DNA of 64,000 nt. It comes from VRUE01 sp963745915 (GTDB lineage: Bacteria; Actinomycetota; Thermoleophilia; Solirubrobacterales; 70-9). Under the pieces are notes generated by a model. That model was given only the letters and a program-made list of their open reading frames with translations. It was not told the DNA's origin and made no database searches. The DNA is taken from contig CAVUZA010000002.1 in the NCBI GenBank assembly GCA_963745915.1, forward strand, positions 558,001 through 622,000, given 5' to 3'. Below, piece by piece: positions 1 to 8,970 of the stretch. Positions within the stretch are counted from its first letter, which is position 1; every line of letters begins with the position of its first letter. A program made the position numbers and the translations under genes.

Positions 1-27
1 GAGTACCCAGGCTCGGGCAAGGTCCGT

Positions 28-330
28 CTAACCATTTCCAGAATTCCCTGCGTGGCGCCGGTTTGCTGGCCGCCGACGACCGGGTCCTGCTCGATGTCGG
101 CGGCGCGGAACGAAGACCTGGTTGCCGGCGGTGACGCGGATCGGCTTGGCCTTGCGATGTCGCGGACGCACAAACACAACGCCCCGTCTTACGCGGACGA
201 GCGTCCCGTTGCAATAGTCGGCGGTAAGCCATTCGGTGCCCTTGTCAGCGGCAGTCGCATCCGCACCGGTCGTCTTGGTCGGCCCCTTCGCATTGCCCCA
301 CAGCCGTCGGATTCTCGCGGCCCTTGGGTC
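28..330 (-). pseudogene. Out-of-frame FecR-like C-terminal segment of the NHL-repeat gene
   Basis: On the minus strand, one frame away from the NHL gene, the DNA encodes a segment with the motifs RRLWGNAKG, KGTEWLTADYC and GTLVRVRRG. These match the usual end of actinobacterial FecR-like domains. The frame change falls near 310-330, in a G/C-rich run after the Lys/Arg stretch. A third frame below about 110 also gives plausible protein running off the window, so a second indel is possible. Either the assembly has indel errors here or the gene is decaying. Confidence 0.6.
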
Positions 331-1678
331 TAGCTTTCTTCCTGTGCTTCTTGCGCCTCTTGTGCTTCTTGCTCGCGGTAGCCGGCGCGGTCACAGCCAG
401 CCGGCTCCGGGTCAACCCGTGGCAGGCTGCGAAGGAACCACCTGCGAGAACGAGGTTGGTGACGACCGACGGCCGGACCCGCTGTCGGAAGATAAAGCGA
501 CCGTCGAAGGCGTTGCCGATCTGCGTGTCGCGGGGTTTGGTAGATCGGGCACTTTCGATCCGGACCGCACCCTTATGCGTGTCGATGATCGTCCCCACGG
601 GGATGTGCAGGGGCTGGTTCAACGGTTCAGCTCTCCGCGAGCGTGGGCGCTTTACGAGGACCCGACCGGCAGTCTTGGTGATGTTGGCGGACTTGCCTGC
701 GACTGGAGGAGGAAGAGTCTCTCTAGCGCGAACTATCACGCTCGCCGTGGCGTCGGCGATGAGCAAGTCGCCCGGAGGCGTGACGAAGATTCCCTCAGGC
801 CGCTGCAATCGCGCCGATCCTTCGCCACTGTAACTATCGAGGTACGTGCCGTCAGCCGTAAACCGCTCGATCCGGGAGCCGCCGGAGTCGGCGACGTCGA
901 GCCGACCAAGGGCGTCGACGGCGATGCCTCCGGGATCTTCGACCTGGCCAGGAAGGCTGCCCGACCCGACCACCTGGGTTCCCGGACCGTTCGTTGGCGT
1001 GCCAGGCGCGTAGGCGACGATCTGGTTGTGCCCGCTATCGGTGACGTACAGAGTGCCGTCCAGACCTAGCGCGACACCGCGGGGTCTCGACAGAGCACCT
1101 TCGCCGACCGTTTCGAGGTAGCTCCCGTCGGCGTTGAAGGCCTGGACGCGGTCGTTTCCGGTGTCAGCAACCCAGAAGCGTCCGTTGACGTCGGCGGCGA
1201 TGCCCTGCGGCGCGTTGAACGAGCCGGGGAGCGAACCCGCACCCGACGGCCCGTTGAAGCCCGCTACCGGAACGCCGTTGAGGCTCAGCTTCTGGACGCG
1301 GTTGTTGCCGCCGTCGAGCACGAGCAGCGAGCGTTCCGCGGCCAGGCCGTAGACGCTGCTGGGTTGGCTGAACTGTCCCGGCCCAGAGCCCGAACCGCCG
1401 AGGGCCGACAGGGCCGTGCCGTTGGGTTCGAAGACCTCGATGCGGTCGTTACCGGTGTTGGCAACATAGATGTTGCCGTCGAACGCCCGGGTGACTCCGG
1501 TCGGGCTCGAGAGCTGACCTGGCAGGCTGCCAGGCGTACCAAGTGGCGGTTCGCCTTCGACCTCGGCGCGCGCGGACGCGACGGCAATCGCCAGCGCTAC
1601 AACCGCCACCGCCAGGATGCGCCTGTACCCGTACTGCCTCTTCCGGGGCGACGATCGCCACCCTCGACCTGGCTTCAC
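245..1678 (-). CDS. NHL-repeat beta-propeller protein, secreted, with frameshifted FecR-like tail
   Basis: The open frame gives 477 residues. A basic N-terminus and hydrophobic segment (about 20-38) form a signal peptide or anchor. About six NHL-type repeats follow (roughly 45-310), with recurring patterns such as GNDRVQ and D-x-G-x-LYV-x-D. From about 325 the chain turns into a basic FecR-like region and ends in a K/R-rich stretch followed by a Cys-rich tail that fits no family. The expected FecR-like continuation lies in another frame just downstream (separate entry). The GTG start overlaps the stop of the upstream cyclase by 4 bases (GTGA), so the two are probably translationally coupled. 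Role inferred: extracytoplasmic scaffold or sensor. No substrate can be assigned. Confidence 0.75.
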   Translation of the reverse strand: MKPGRGWRSSPRKRQYGYRRILAVAVVALAIAVASARAEVEGEPPLGTPGSLPGQLSSPTGVTRAFDGNIYVANTGNDRIEVFEPNGTALSALGGSGSGPGQFSQPSSVYGLAAERSLLVLDGGNNRVQKLSLNGVPVAGFNGPSGAGSLPGSFNAPQGIAADVNGRFWVADTGNDRVQAFNADGSYLETVGEGALSRPRGVALGLDGTLYVTDSGHNQIVAYAPGTPTNGPGTQVVGSGSLPGQVEDPGGIAVDALGRLDVADSGGSRIERFTADGTYLDSYSGEGSARLQRPEGIFVTPPGDLLIADATASVIVRARETLPPPVAGKSANITKTAGRVLVKRPRSRRAEPLNQPLHIPVGTIIDTHKGAVRIESARSTKPRDTQIGNAFDGRFIFRQRVRPSVVTNLVLAGGSFAACHGLTRSRLAVTAPATASKKHKRRKKHRKKARPKGRENPTAVGQCEGADQDDRCGCDCR

Positions 1679-3681
1679 CCGGGTCTAGCTTGGCGGGATA
1701 GGAGTCCGTACCGCGCATCGTCGCGCGTCCAGGTGTAGACCCGCGTGTACCGACCTTCCTGGCCACGCAGCTCGATCAGTTCATCTCTTGGCTCCGCCGC
1801 GATAAGCTCGCGCGTCTCGGCGCTCACCCTGGCATTGAAGGTTCTGTCTGATCCGCATAGCGTGACACCGAGGCTTTTTGCCAATTCCTGTAGGCGCTTG
1901 GCTCCAATGGTCGGTACTGCGATCACCGAGAACTCAAGGCTACCCTCGTGGCCGGTGAGCCCGATGGCGACCTCGCCCGAGTCGAGACCGACCCGAACGT
2001 CGAAACTGTTGACGTGCTCGCCTGGCTTTTTGTATCTCTCCCGGTGTTCGACAAGCAGATCCTCCCAACCCTGCGCTTTCAGCCACTGACGCATTGACCG
2101 GACCACATCGGTAGAAGCCGTATGCGCAGTCCGGAGCGCCAACTCCTCGTGCTTCTCGCTGCGACCTACCACCCCAAACGCCGCGAGCACCCCGTCGCCC
2201 ATGAGGTCGACTATCACCCCGTCGTTTTCGAACACCGCCTCGATGACGAGCTCTTGAAACTTAGCGGCAAAACGGAACACGTCCATCGTGCAGGCGCTGA
2301 GCGTCTTATCATGTTGGTTCATCAGCGCCGTCGTGGACGCGGTGAATCCGGCGACATCGACGAATATCACCGTGCCCTCATCAATTTTGGCCGTGTTGTG
2401 ATTGGGGTTGTCACAGCGCGTCAACAACTCCCCCACGTACTCTCTGGGCACGACGCTGTCCGCGGCGGCGTAGAGGCGCTGCGCATTGAGGGTGTCGGCG
2501 TGGTATCGGTTGATCACGCCGAAGCTCGTCGCGAGGAACGCGGCCAGCAGGGGCGCGCCGACGGGGATGACGGTACCGCGATCGAACGCCAGCACTGCGA
2601 TCCCGCTCAGAACGACGATCCCCAGGGCTCCGAACGCACCGGTCCACAGCGCTCCGAACCAGCCGTCGAGCGCGTTGCCCGCCGGCCGCCTCGCGCCCAG
2701 CGCTCGACGGCCAAGACCGTCGAACACCATTGGAAGGAACCCTCCTACAACGAGGAAGAGCGCGCCTAGCAGCCAGCTCGCCTGCCGCAGCGGGAAATCA
2801 CGAAGCACTGTCGCGACCTGCAGCGCAACCAGATGAGGCGTGCTCGTCCGGTCGCGGCCGGGACCCCAGACGGCAAGCGGGTGGCCCGCGCCACTCGCTG
2901 TCACACCGACGACGACAACCTTGCTCCCGAAGACGCGGCGTGCACGCGCCGCGCTCATGTTCAACACGTCGGAGAATCCGTAGGTCGGGATCGCACAGTT
3001 CGATGGGAGGTCCGGCGCACATGGTAGGCCGCGAATGTCGATCCAGGCGCGGCCGTCGTGAAAGGCACTGGGGTCTGGCGGACGACCGAGCCGACGACTG
3101 ACCTCCAGCGGTAGCGTCGGCAACCCTTGGATACTCCACTCAATGTGGCGGATGGTCTTATCGTTATCGGCCGGAAGGGTAGCCATGCCGACCCGAGCGC
3201 GTGCGTTCCGCTGCGTCCGAGAGCCGCCGAGGATGTGCGTCTCACCCTTGTCGTCTGCCGCCGAGGCCACAAGCACGACGGTGCCGGCATGCTCCATCGA
3301 TTCGATCATCGACGTGTCGTCTTCAACTGCTGTCTCAGCGTCGAATTCGATCGTGAGGACGATCGCCTTGGCTTCGGCACCGCTGAGGCGGTCGACCAGG
3401 TCCGCGTAGTGACGGCGGCGGATCGGCCACCGTTCTCCGAGCGCATCGAGCGATGGCTGGTTGATCGCGACGACAACGACGTCAGGGTCCGGCATCCGTT
3501 CTCCTCGCAGGCTGAGACGACGGTCCAAGCTCCAGTCCTCGAAGGGTGTAAACAGCGGCGTCGCGCTCAGCACAGCTGCGACGCCGATGGCGATAAGCGC
3601 CATGAGCAGCTGCCGGCGCCACGACACGTCTCCTTGCAGCCATCCGCTGCTTGGCTCACCCCCTGTTGCCCTCCCCACCAT
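1675..3681 (-). CDS. CHASE2-domain class III adenylate/guanylate cyclase
   Basis: A hydrophobic segment near the N-terminus leads into an extracytoplasmic CHASE2 sensor domain (start motif FEDWSLDRRL, then DVVVVAIN). Further membrane helices follow at about 310-330 and 355-395, then a C-terminal class III nucleotide cyclase domain. The metal-binding Asp motifs are visible (FVDVAGFT and LMGDGVLAAFG). The canonical Asn in the V-N-x-A-x-R motif appears replaced: the matching segment reads TIGAKRL. Activity or substrate may therefore be atypical. A GTG 21 bases upstream (3702) is an alternative start; neither start has a clear Shine-Dalgarno. It overlaps the NHL-repeat gene downstream by 4 bases and is divergent from the large surface protein. 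Likely role: membrane-bound sensor making cAMP or cGMP. Confidence 0.85.
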   Translation of the reverse strand: MVGRATGGEPSSGWLQGDVSWRRQLLMALIAIGVAAVLSATPLFTPFEDWSLDRRLSLRGERMPDPDVVVVAINQPSLDALGERWPIRRRHYADLVDRLSGAEAKAIVLTIEFDAETAVEDDTSMIESMEHAGTVVLVASAADDKGETHILGGSRTQRNARARVGMATLPADNDKTIRHIEWSIQGLPTLPLEVSRRLGRPPDPSAFHDGRAWIDIRGLPCAPDLPSNCAIPTYGFSDVLNMSAARARRVFGSKVVVVGVTASGAGHPLAVWGPGRDRTSTPHLVALQVATVLRDFPLRQASWLLGALFLVVGGFLPMVFDGLGRRALGARRPAGNALDGWFGALWTGAFGALGIVVLSGIAVLAFDRGTVIPVGAPLLAAFLATSFGVINRYHADTLNAQRLYAAADSVVPREYVGELLTRCDNPNHNTAKIDEGTVIFVDVAGFTASTTALMNQHDKTLSACTMDVFRFAAKFQELVIEAVFENDGVIVDLMGDGVLAAFGVVGRSEKHEELALRTAHTASTDVVRSMRQWLKAQGWEDLLVEHRERYKKPGEHVNSFDVRVGLDSGEVAIGLTGHEGSLEFSVIAVPTIGAKRLQELAKSLGVTLCGSDRTFNARVSAETRELIAAEPRDELIELRGQEGRYTRVYTWTRDDARYGLLSRQARPG

Positions 3682-3765
3682 CGCGTAATAGTTCCATATC
3701 ACAGATCAATCGATCGGTTGCGCGCTAACATGTTGCAACGAAGGCCAAGCAGAGGAAGAATCGGC

Positions 3766-6700
3766 GTGGAGATGACACAACTGAGGCACCGCACCGCGGT
3801 GGTCGGGTTTCTGATCGCGGTTTTCGTCAGCGGCACATCCGAGAACGCTAAAGCCTCAGCCACCTACTCTCCTACCGGTCCCGTGTATTCGACGGTCGAT
3901 ATGCCGCGGGATGTCAGCTTCAGCTCAAGCGGAAATTTCTTGGCCGCCGCCGGCTCCACCGGCCCTCTGAGCCGCTATGCGATACGTCAAGGCGGCGCGC
4001 TGGAGCCGCTGGGGCCATCGAGCGAGTGCGCCGGGTCGAGCGTCGCATTCAAGCCAACCGGCAGCGTCCTAGCGTCAGCGGACTCGGCAGCCAGCACCGT
4101 GTCCCTCTGCACCGTGTCACATACCGACGGCAGCATCACCCCGCTGGGCTCACCGCTGCCGACCGGCGAAGCACCGACCAGTGTCGAGTTCAGCCCCGAC
4201 GGCAAGCTCCTGGCCACGGCCAACGTCGGTGATTGGAGCGTCTCGATGTTCAGCGTCGGCGCGACGACGCTCGCACCGGTCAACGACGGCGAAGGGTTCT
4301 TCATCGACGGCCCGATCATGAGCGCAACCTTCTCGCCCGACAGTCACTTTCTTCTCGTAGCCAGCGGTTGCCCGATCAGGCGGAAGCTCACGGTCTACGC
4401 AATCGCCGCGAACGGATCCTTGAACGAAGTCGACGCGATCACCCCTCCCGGCTCCCAATGCGCCGTGGATACCAGATTCATTGGCACGACCAAAAAGTTC
4501 ATTGCAGTCGCGGCCGCTCCGAACGGATCCTCCCAGACTGATCTCATCACCTACACCCTCAGCCCTACCGGCCAAGTACTCGAAGCCACCGGAACGACCC
4601 CAACGGGGCCGGGAACCGTTGACGTCGCCATCAGCCCCGATGGCAAGCTCGTCGCCTGCACCAATTATGAAGAAGACATGCTCACGCTGCTGCGGCGGGC
4701 AGAAGACGGTGCGATGAATCCCGTGATGTCGGTGTCGCCGGGCGACGGTCCGTCATCGGTCGCGTTCAGTGCCGACGGCACCCTGCTCGGCGTGACGACC
4801 GAAAATGACGACAGTGTCGAGCTCTACCACCTCGCGCCCGGCCCAGCGCTGCTTCCGGCCGGTGCGCCAACACCGCTGGAAGGCAGGTCAAGCTTCATCG
4901 CCACCTCATCGACTGGGAGAGTGGCCGTCACCACGCAGGAACAGGATGGCGTGGCGCTGTTCGCCCTCAGCGCGGCCGGACACCTCACGCGAACAGGTGG
5001 GCTGGGCCCAGCGGAAGTCACCACTCCGCACGGCGTTGCCCTGAGCACGAACGGCGCCCTGCTGGCCGTCGCAAGCGACGACGGACTGAGCACCTACACG
5101 GTGTCGGCCGAAGGCGTGCCTGTCTACGCGGACTCTGCGGCTGCCGCCGTAACACCGCTGCGAGTGGCGGTCAGCCCCGATGGATCCCTCATTGCCACCG
5201 TCAACTACTGGGACAGCTCGGTTTCCCTGTTCTCGGTCACCCCCGGCGGCGCGCTCACGCCCCAAGGATCCCTGTCCACCGGCGAACACCCACGGTCGCT
5301 GGCGTTCAGCCCAGACGGGTCGCTACTAGTGACGGCCGACGAGGGCGGCGGCGACATTAGTGTGTTCGGCGTGTCCGGGACAACGCTCACCGCCAAGCCA
5401 CCGATCCTGACCGGAGGCTTCCCCGAGGGCGTTGCCTTCCGGCCCACGGGTGGCCAAATCGCCGTAGTCAACTACGCAAGCCAGGACCTCACCACCTACG
5501 AAATCCACCCCAGCGGACAGGCGACGCGCCTCGACAGCGCGCACGTCGCCACCCCCGCGTGGGTGGCCTACTCGCCATCCGGCGACATGCTCGCCGCGAT
5601 CGCCGACGCCGGCGAAACCAACGAACTAAGTGAACTGTGGACATTCTCCGCCTCCGAAACGGGGGCGGTAAAGCCATTCGGCGATCCGACCGTTACCGGT
5701 CTCAGCCCCTACGGGCTCGCTTTTGATGCGACCGGGCGGTTCATCCTCATCTCCCACCTTACCCGCGACATATGGGTCTACCCGCTGGCGGCGCCTGTGC
5801 TCGACACCGTAATCAGGGCAGGCCCCACTGCATACGACAACCAGACTTCGCCCATGTTCGACTTCGACGCGAGTTACCCGTCGAGTTACGAATGCAAGCT
5901 CGACAGCGGATCGTTCGCCGCGTGCGATCGATCACCGGCGATCGAGGTCGTGGCCGATGGTTCTCACACACTCGCGGTGCGGACGCGTGACGCCGTTGGC
6001 AATATCGACCCGACGCCGGCGATCTATTCGTGGACTCGCGACACGACACCGCCATCGACTCCTGCGCTGAGCGCACCGCTGGACGGCGCCGCCAACCTGG
6101 CAACGACGACCTCGTTCTCGTGGGGGCCAAGTGCGGACGGACTCTCAGGAGTCAGCAGCTATGAACTACTCATCGATGGGACGCCCCACACCACTGTCCA
6201 GCCGTCCACATGCATAACGACCTGCACGGCGCAAGTGTCCGATCTCGCCAACGGCGCACACACCTGGTCGGTCCGCGCCACAGATGTCGCCGACAACACG
6301 AGCCAGAGCACAGCACGCACGTTCTCGATCGACGCCGAACCACCCGGCATGCCGACGCTGCTCTCGCCGATTGGCGGAGCGGTCGTGGGTAGCGCCCGTC
6401 CGACGCTCTCCTGGCATGTGGCGATCGATACCGGCTCTGGGGTCGATCACTACGAGATCTCTGTCGACGGTCAGGCCCTGCCGCCCACCACCGCCATGAG
6501 CATCCAGGTGCCGACCGCCCTCGCCGACGGCACCCATGCATGGTCGCTCGTTGCCGTCGATCGAGCTGAAAACCGCAGCTCATTGGTCAGCACCACCTTC
6601 AGGACGGACACAACGGCTCCTACCGCCCAGCTGGCAGCCGGCCCCAAACAGACGCTACCGGGGATCAGCGTGGTGCTCGACGCCCGCGGATCGACGGACC

Positions 6701-7485
6701 CGCTCGGTGCGATCGCCGACTTCAGCTGGGACACGAACGGCGACGGCGCCATCGACCGTGACACAGGTAAGAACGCACTGACCACGACGACGTTCACGGT
6801 CGTTGGCACGTATCGCCTGACCGTCCAAGTCACCGACGAGGCTGGACTCACCAACTCCGCGTCGGTCGAGGTGACGATCACGGCAGCGTCCTCAGGCGCG
6901 CTTGGACAGGGTGCCGGGGTACGCTTCATCCCGCCGAAGGCGACCGGGTCCCGGCTCGTCAAGCTCGTCCTCACCCCACCGGCCGGTGCCCGTGCCGCCC
7001 GGATCAGCAATGACGACAACCCCAACCAGCCGGGCATCAGGCGCGTCGTCTTCGACGGCCAGGCACCGAAGACGACGGACTGGCTGCTCGACCGCCAGAC
7101 ATCACCCGGCAAGGAGACCAAGCAGGTCTTCGTCTGGTTCGAGCGCGGCACCGAACTCATCCACACGAGCCCGACGATTGTCCTCGACGAACAGGCGCCC
7201 CGGCTCCGCAGAGTGATCTTCTGGCTATCACGGACGCGGAATGGCAAGCGCAAGGTCAAGGTCAGGTTTATGGCCGCTGACCGCCGCGGTACAGGCATCG
7301 CCAAGATGCGCATCACTTCAAGATGCAGAGGTTCGTTCAAGCCGATCAAGGCGAAGCCCAGAAAAGGCACCTACACGATCAGCGTAAGGCGGCCCAAGCG
7401 CAAGTTGCGCGTAACCGTGCGCGACGCAGTTGGCAACACCTCTCGCTGTGTGACGGCGAGAAGGCGCGGCCGACATGCCCGCTAG
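3766..7485 (+). CDS. Large secreted beta-propeller protein with Ig/FnIII and PKD-like domains
   Basis: The protein is about 1239 residues. GTG at 3766 is chosen because AGAGGAAG sits about 7 bases upstream; ATG at 3772 is the alternative. A signal peptide (hydrophobic AVVGFLIAVFVSG, then AKAS-A) is followed by a long series of propeller blades of about 45-50 residues with the repeated motif V-A-x-S-P-D-G-x-L-(L/I)-A (lactonase/YVTN-like), up to about residue 670. Then come tandem beta-sandwich repeats (about 680-950; motifs DTTPPSTP, SGVDHYEISVDG), a PKD-like domain (about 955-1050; DTNGDGAIDRDTGK) and a very basic C-terminus. No sortase signal or transmembrane anchor is seen. The fold calls rest on repeat pattern only; a role in cell-surface binding or adhesion is inferred. 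Confidence 0.8.
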   Translation: MEMTQLRHRTAVVGFLIAVFVSGTSENAKASATYSPTGPVYSTVDMPRDVSFSSSGNFLAAAGSTGPLSRYAIRQGGALEPLGPSSECAGSSVAFKPTGSVLASADSAASTVSLCTVSHTDGSITPLGSPLPTGEAPTSVEFSPDGKLLATANVGDWSVSMFSVGATTLAPVNDGEGFFIDGPIMSATFSPDSHFLLVASGCPIRRKLTVYAIAANGSLNEVDAITPPGSQCAVDTRFIGTTKKFIAVAAAPNGSSQTDLITYTLSPTGQVLEATGTTPTGPGTVDVAISPDGKLVACTNYEEDMLTLLRRAEDGAMNPVMSVSPGDGPSSVAFSADGTLLGVTTENDDSVELYHLAPGPALLPAGAPTPLEGRSSFIATSSTGRVAVTTQEQDGVALFALSAAGHLTRTGGLGPAEVTTPHGVALSTNGALLAVASDDGLSTYTVSAEGVPVYADSAAAAVTPLRVAVSPDGSLIATVNYWDSSVSLFSVTPGGALTPQGSLSTGEHPRSLAFSPDGSLLVTADEGGGDISVFGVSGTTLTAKPPILTGGFPEGVAFRPTGGQIAVVNYASQDLTTYEIHPSGQATRLDSAHVATPAWVAYSPSGDMLAAIADAGETNELSELWTFSASETGAVKPFGDPTVTGLSPYGLAFDATGRFILISHLTRDIWVYPLAAPVLDTVIRAGPTAYDNQTSPMFDFDASYPSSYECKLDSGSFAACDRSPAIEVVADGSHTLAVRTRDAVGNIDPTPAIYSWTRDTTPPSTPALSAPLDGAANLATTTSFSWGPSADGLSGVSSYELLIDGTPHTTVQPSTCITTCTAQVSDLANGAHTWSVRATDVADNTSQSTARTFSIDAEPPGMPTLLSPIGGAVVGSARPTLSWHVAIDTGSGVDHYEISVDGQALPPTTAMSIQVPTALADGTHAWSLVAVDRAENRSSLVSTTFRTDTTAPTAQLAAGPKQTLPGISVVLDARGSTDPLGAIADFSWDTNGDGAIDRDTGKNALTTTTFTVVGTYRLTVQVTDEAGLTNSASVEVTITAASSGALGQGAGVRFIPPKATGSRLVKLVLTPPAGARAARISNDDNPNQPGIRRVVFDGQAPKTTDWLLDRQTSPGKETKQVFVWFERGTELIHTSPTIVLDEQAPRLRRVIFWLSRTRNGKRKVKVRFMAADRRGTGIAKMRITSRCRGSFKPIKAKPRKGTYTISVRRPKRKLRVTVRDAVGNTSRCVTARRRGRHAR

Positions 7486-7579
7486 CCCATCTGTGGTTGG
7501 CGACGGAGGATCTAGCCAAAAATAACCGCCCACCACACGCCGCGATGCCGACTCCATACAGGAGAATCGCATACCTGAT

Positions 7580-7618
7580 TGACCGGACCCCGTTCATCGG
7601 TCCACTGATCTAACCCCC
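7580..7618 (+). repeat. IS3-family left inverted repeat
   Basis: Begins TGACCGGACCCCG and ends TGATCTAACCCCC. It pairs with the right end in inverted orientation; the last 13 bases match exactly. Confidence 0.75.
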
Positions 7619-7668
7619 CGCAGACTGGGCCACGATGCATGAGACTCCAGCCCTGCCGAAGGAGTCGA

Positions 7669-7968
7669 ATGCCAAGGCAGTATCCCCCGGAGTTCCGCGA
7701 GCGAATCGTCGCCCTGGCGAGGTCGGGCAGGCCCGTCTCAAGGATCAGCAGCGACTACGGAGTGGCCGGCGCGACCATCTACCGCTGGCTTGACCAGGAC
7801 CGAATTGATCACGGCGAGAAGCCTGGCGCCACCAGCGCCCAGAACACCGACCTCGCCGCCGCGAGGCAGCGAATACGCGAGCTCGAGCACGAGCTCGACC
7901 TGGTCCGAAAGGCGGCGGCGATCTTCGACGAGCAGGAGAAGATCCGCCCAAAAGGCTCTACCCGGTGA
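7669..7968 (+). CDS. IS3-family transposase OrfA (HTH protein)
   Basis: A 99-residue protein. ATG at 7669 is preceded by AAGGAG about 5 bases upstream, so it is preferred over the ATG at 7639. The N-terminal helix-turn-helix (about 8-45: PPEFRERIVAL ... ISSDYGVAGATIYRWL) binds the IS ends. The C-terminal part is a leucine-zipper-like helix (about 60-92: AARQRIRELEHELDLVRKAA) of the kind that multimerises IS3 OrfA and the OrfAB fusion. A cccaaaa slippery heptamer in its last codons would allow the -1 shift into orfB. Confidence 0.9.
   Translation: MPRQYPPEFRERIVALARSGRPVSRISSDYGVAGATIYRWLDQDRIDHGEKPGATSAQNTDLAAARQRIRELEHELDLVRKAAAIFDEQEKIRPKGSTR
7947..7953 (+). promoter_or_regulatory. Programmed -1 frameshift site (slippery heptamer C-CCA-AAA)
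   Basis: In the orfA frame the codons read CGC CCA AAA GGC, giving C CCA AAA, a classical X-XXY-YYZ heptamer. Slipping by -1 joins orfA to the orfB frame, as in other IS3 elements. The assignment rests on sequence only. Confidence 0.65.
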
Positions 7969-8819
7969 TCGAGAGCCTGACCGGGCAGGGATTCAGCGAG
8001 CGAGAGGCGTGCCGGGTGGTCGGCGTCAACCGCAGCAGCTACACCTACTAGCGCAAGCGGCCGCCGAACCAGCGCGATCTGAAGCGAGCGTGGCTCGGGC
8101 CGTTGGTGGCAAAGATCCACGCCGACTCGTTCGGGACCTACGGCTACGTCAGAGTGGCGGCGGAGCTACGGCTCGGCCATGGCGTCATCGCCAACCACAA
8201 GCTCGTCTACTCGATCATGCGAGAGCAGGGCCTGAAGGGCTTGCCCAAGGCACCGACGGGCAAGCGAGGCCCTGTCGGAGCGTACGTGGCAGCAGACCTC
8301 GTTCGCCGCGACTTCTCCGGGGACGGCCCCAACAAGCTCTGGGTGACCGACATAACCGAGCACCCGACCAAAGAGGGCAAGGTTTTCTGCTGTGCGGTGC
8401 TCGATGCCTTCAGCCGCAAAGTCGTCGGCTGGTCGATCGACTCGACCCAGACGGCCGCCCTGGTCACCAACGCGCTCGGAATGGCGATCAGAGGCCGCGG
8501 CCCCAAACGCACCGTGATCCATAGCGACCGCGGGACCCAGTTCACATCTTGGACCTTCACCCAGCGCGTGAAGAAGGCGGGGCTGATGCCGTCGGTCGGT
8601 CGCACCGGGACCGCCCTCGACAACGCGATGATGGAGTCCTTCTGGGGCCGGATGCAGGTCGAGCTGTTGAACCGGCGGCGATGGAAGACGCGGGTCGAGC
8701 TGGCCAACGCGATCTTCGAATACATCGAGTCGTTCCACAACAGCCGGCGGCGCCACAGCTCGCTCAATATGCTCACGCCAACGGAGTTCGAGGAGCTCCA
8801 TCAGGAAGAATCCAGCTAG
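7954..8819 (+). pseudogene. IS3-family transposase OrfB (DDE integrase core), interrupted by an in-frame TAG
   Basis: In the -1 frame relative to orfA the protein reads from about 7954 through an HTH_21-like segment (motif GFSEREACRVVGVNRSSY). It then meets TAG at 8049-8051, where related transposases have Trp before RKRPP, so TGG to TAG is the simplest explanation. Beyond the stop an ATG at 8103 opens a 238-residue frame with the full rve/DDE core: Asp in WVTDITEH, Asp in HSDRGTQF, Glu in MMESFWG. The full OrfAB transposase is therefore probably not made without readthrough. The catalytic residues themselves are intact. Confidence 0.8.
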
Positions 8820-8848
8820 CTGGATTCTCATGCGAAGTGGACGGGCCT

Positions 8849-8889
8849 GGGGGTTAGATCAGGCGGACCGATTTCAGGGGGTCGGGCCA
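8849..8889 (-). repeat. IS3-family right inverted repeat
   Basis: Reverse complement begins TGGCCCGACCCCC and ends TGATCTAACCCCC, matching the left end with a few mismatches and small gaps. Confidence 0.75.
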
Positions 8890-8970
8890 CCCGCGCAGAA
8901 CTAGCCTCACCACCCCCCGGAAGCAAGCCGGCCCTAGACCCTCAACGCGCCCAAAAAACTTGAACTCGAA

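Larger units (their letters stand above)
7580..8889 (+). mobile_element. IS3-family insertion sequence, about 1.31 kb
   Basis: Two overlapping frames (HTH orfA and a DDE-integrase-type orfB in the -1 frame) are enclosed by imperfect inverted repeats of about 39-41 bp that start with TG. The inner part TGATCTAACCCCC is identical at both ends and the outer parts are similar. Length and organisation match IS3. No convincing 3-4 bp target duplication is visible (bases before: ctgat; after: cccgc), so the element may be old or one end may have been rearranged. The orfB nonsense codon suggests it is no longer autonomous. Confidence 0.85.

Noticed and set aside
7580..8889. Target-site duplication of the IS element
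   Set aside because: Bases flanking the two inverted repeats do not match over 3-4 positions.
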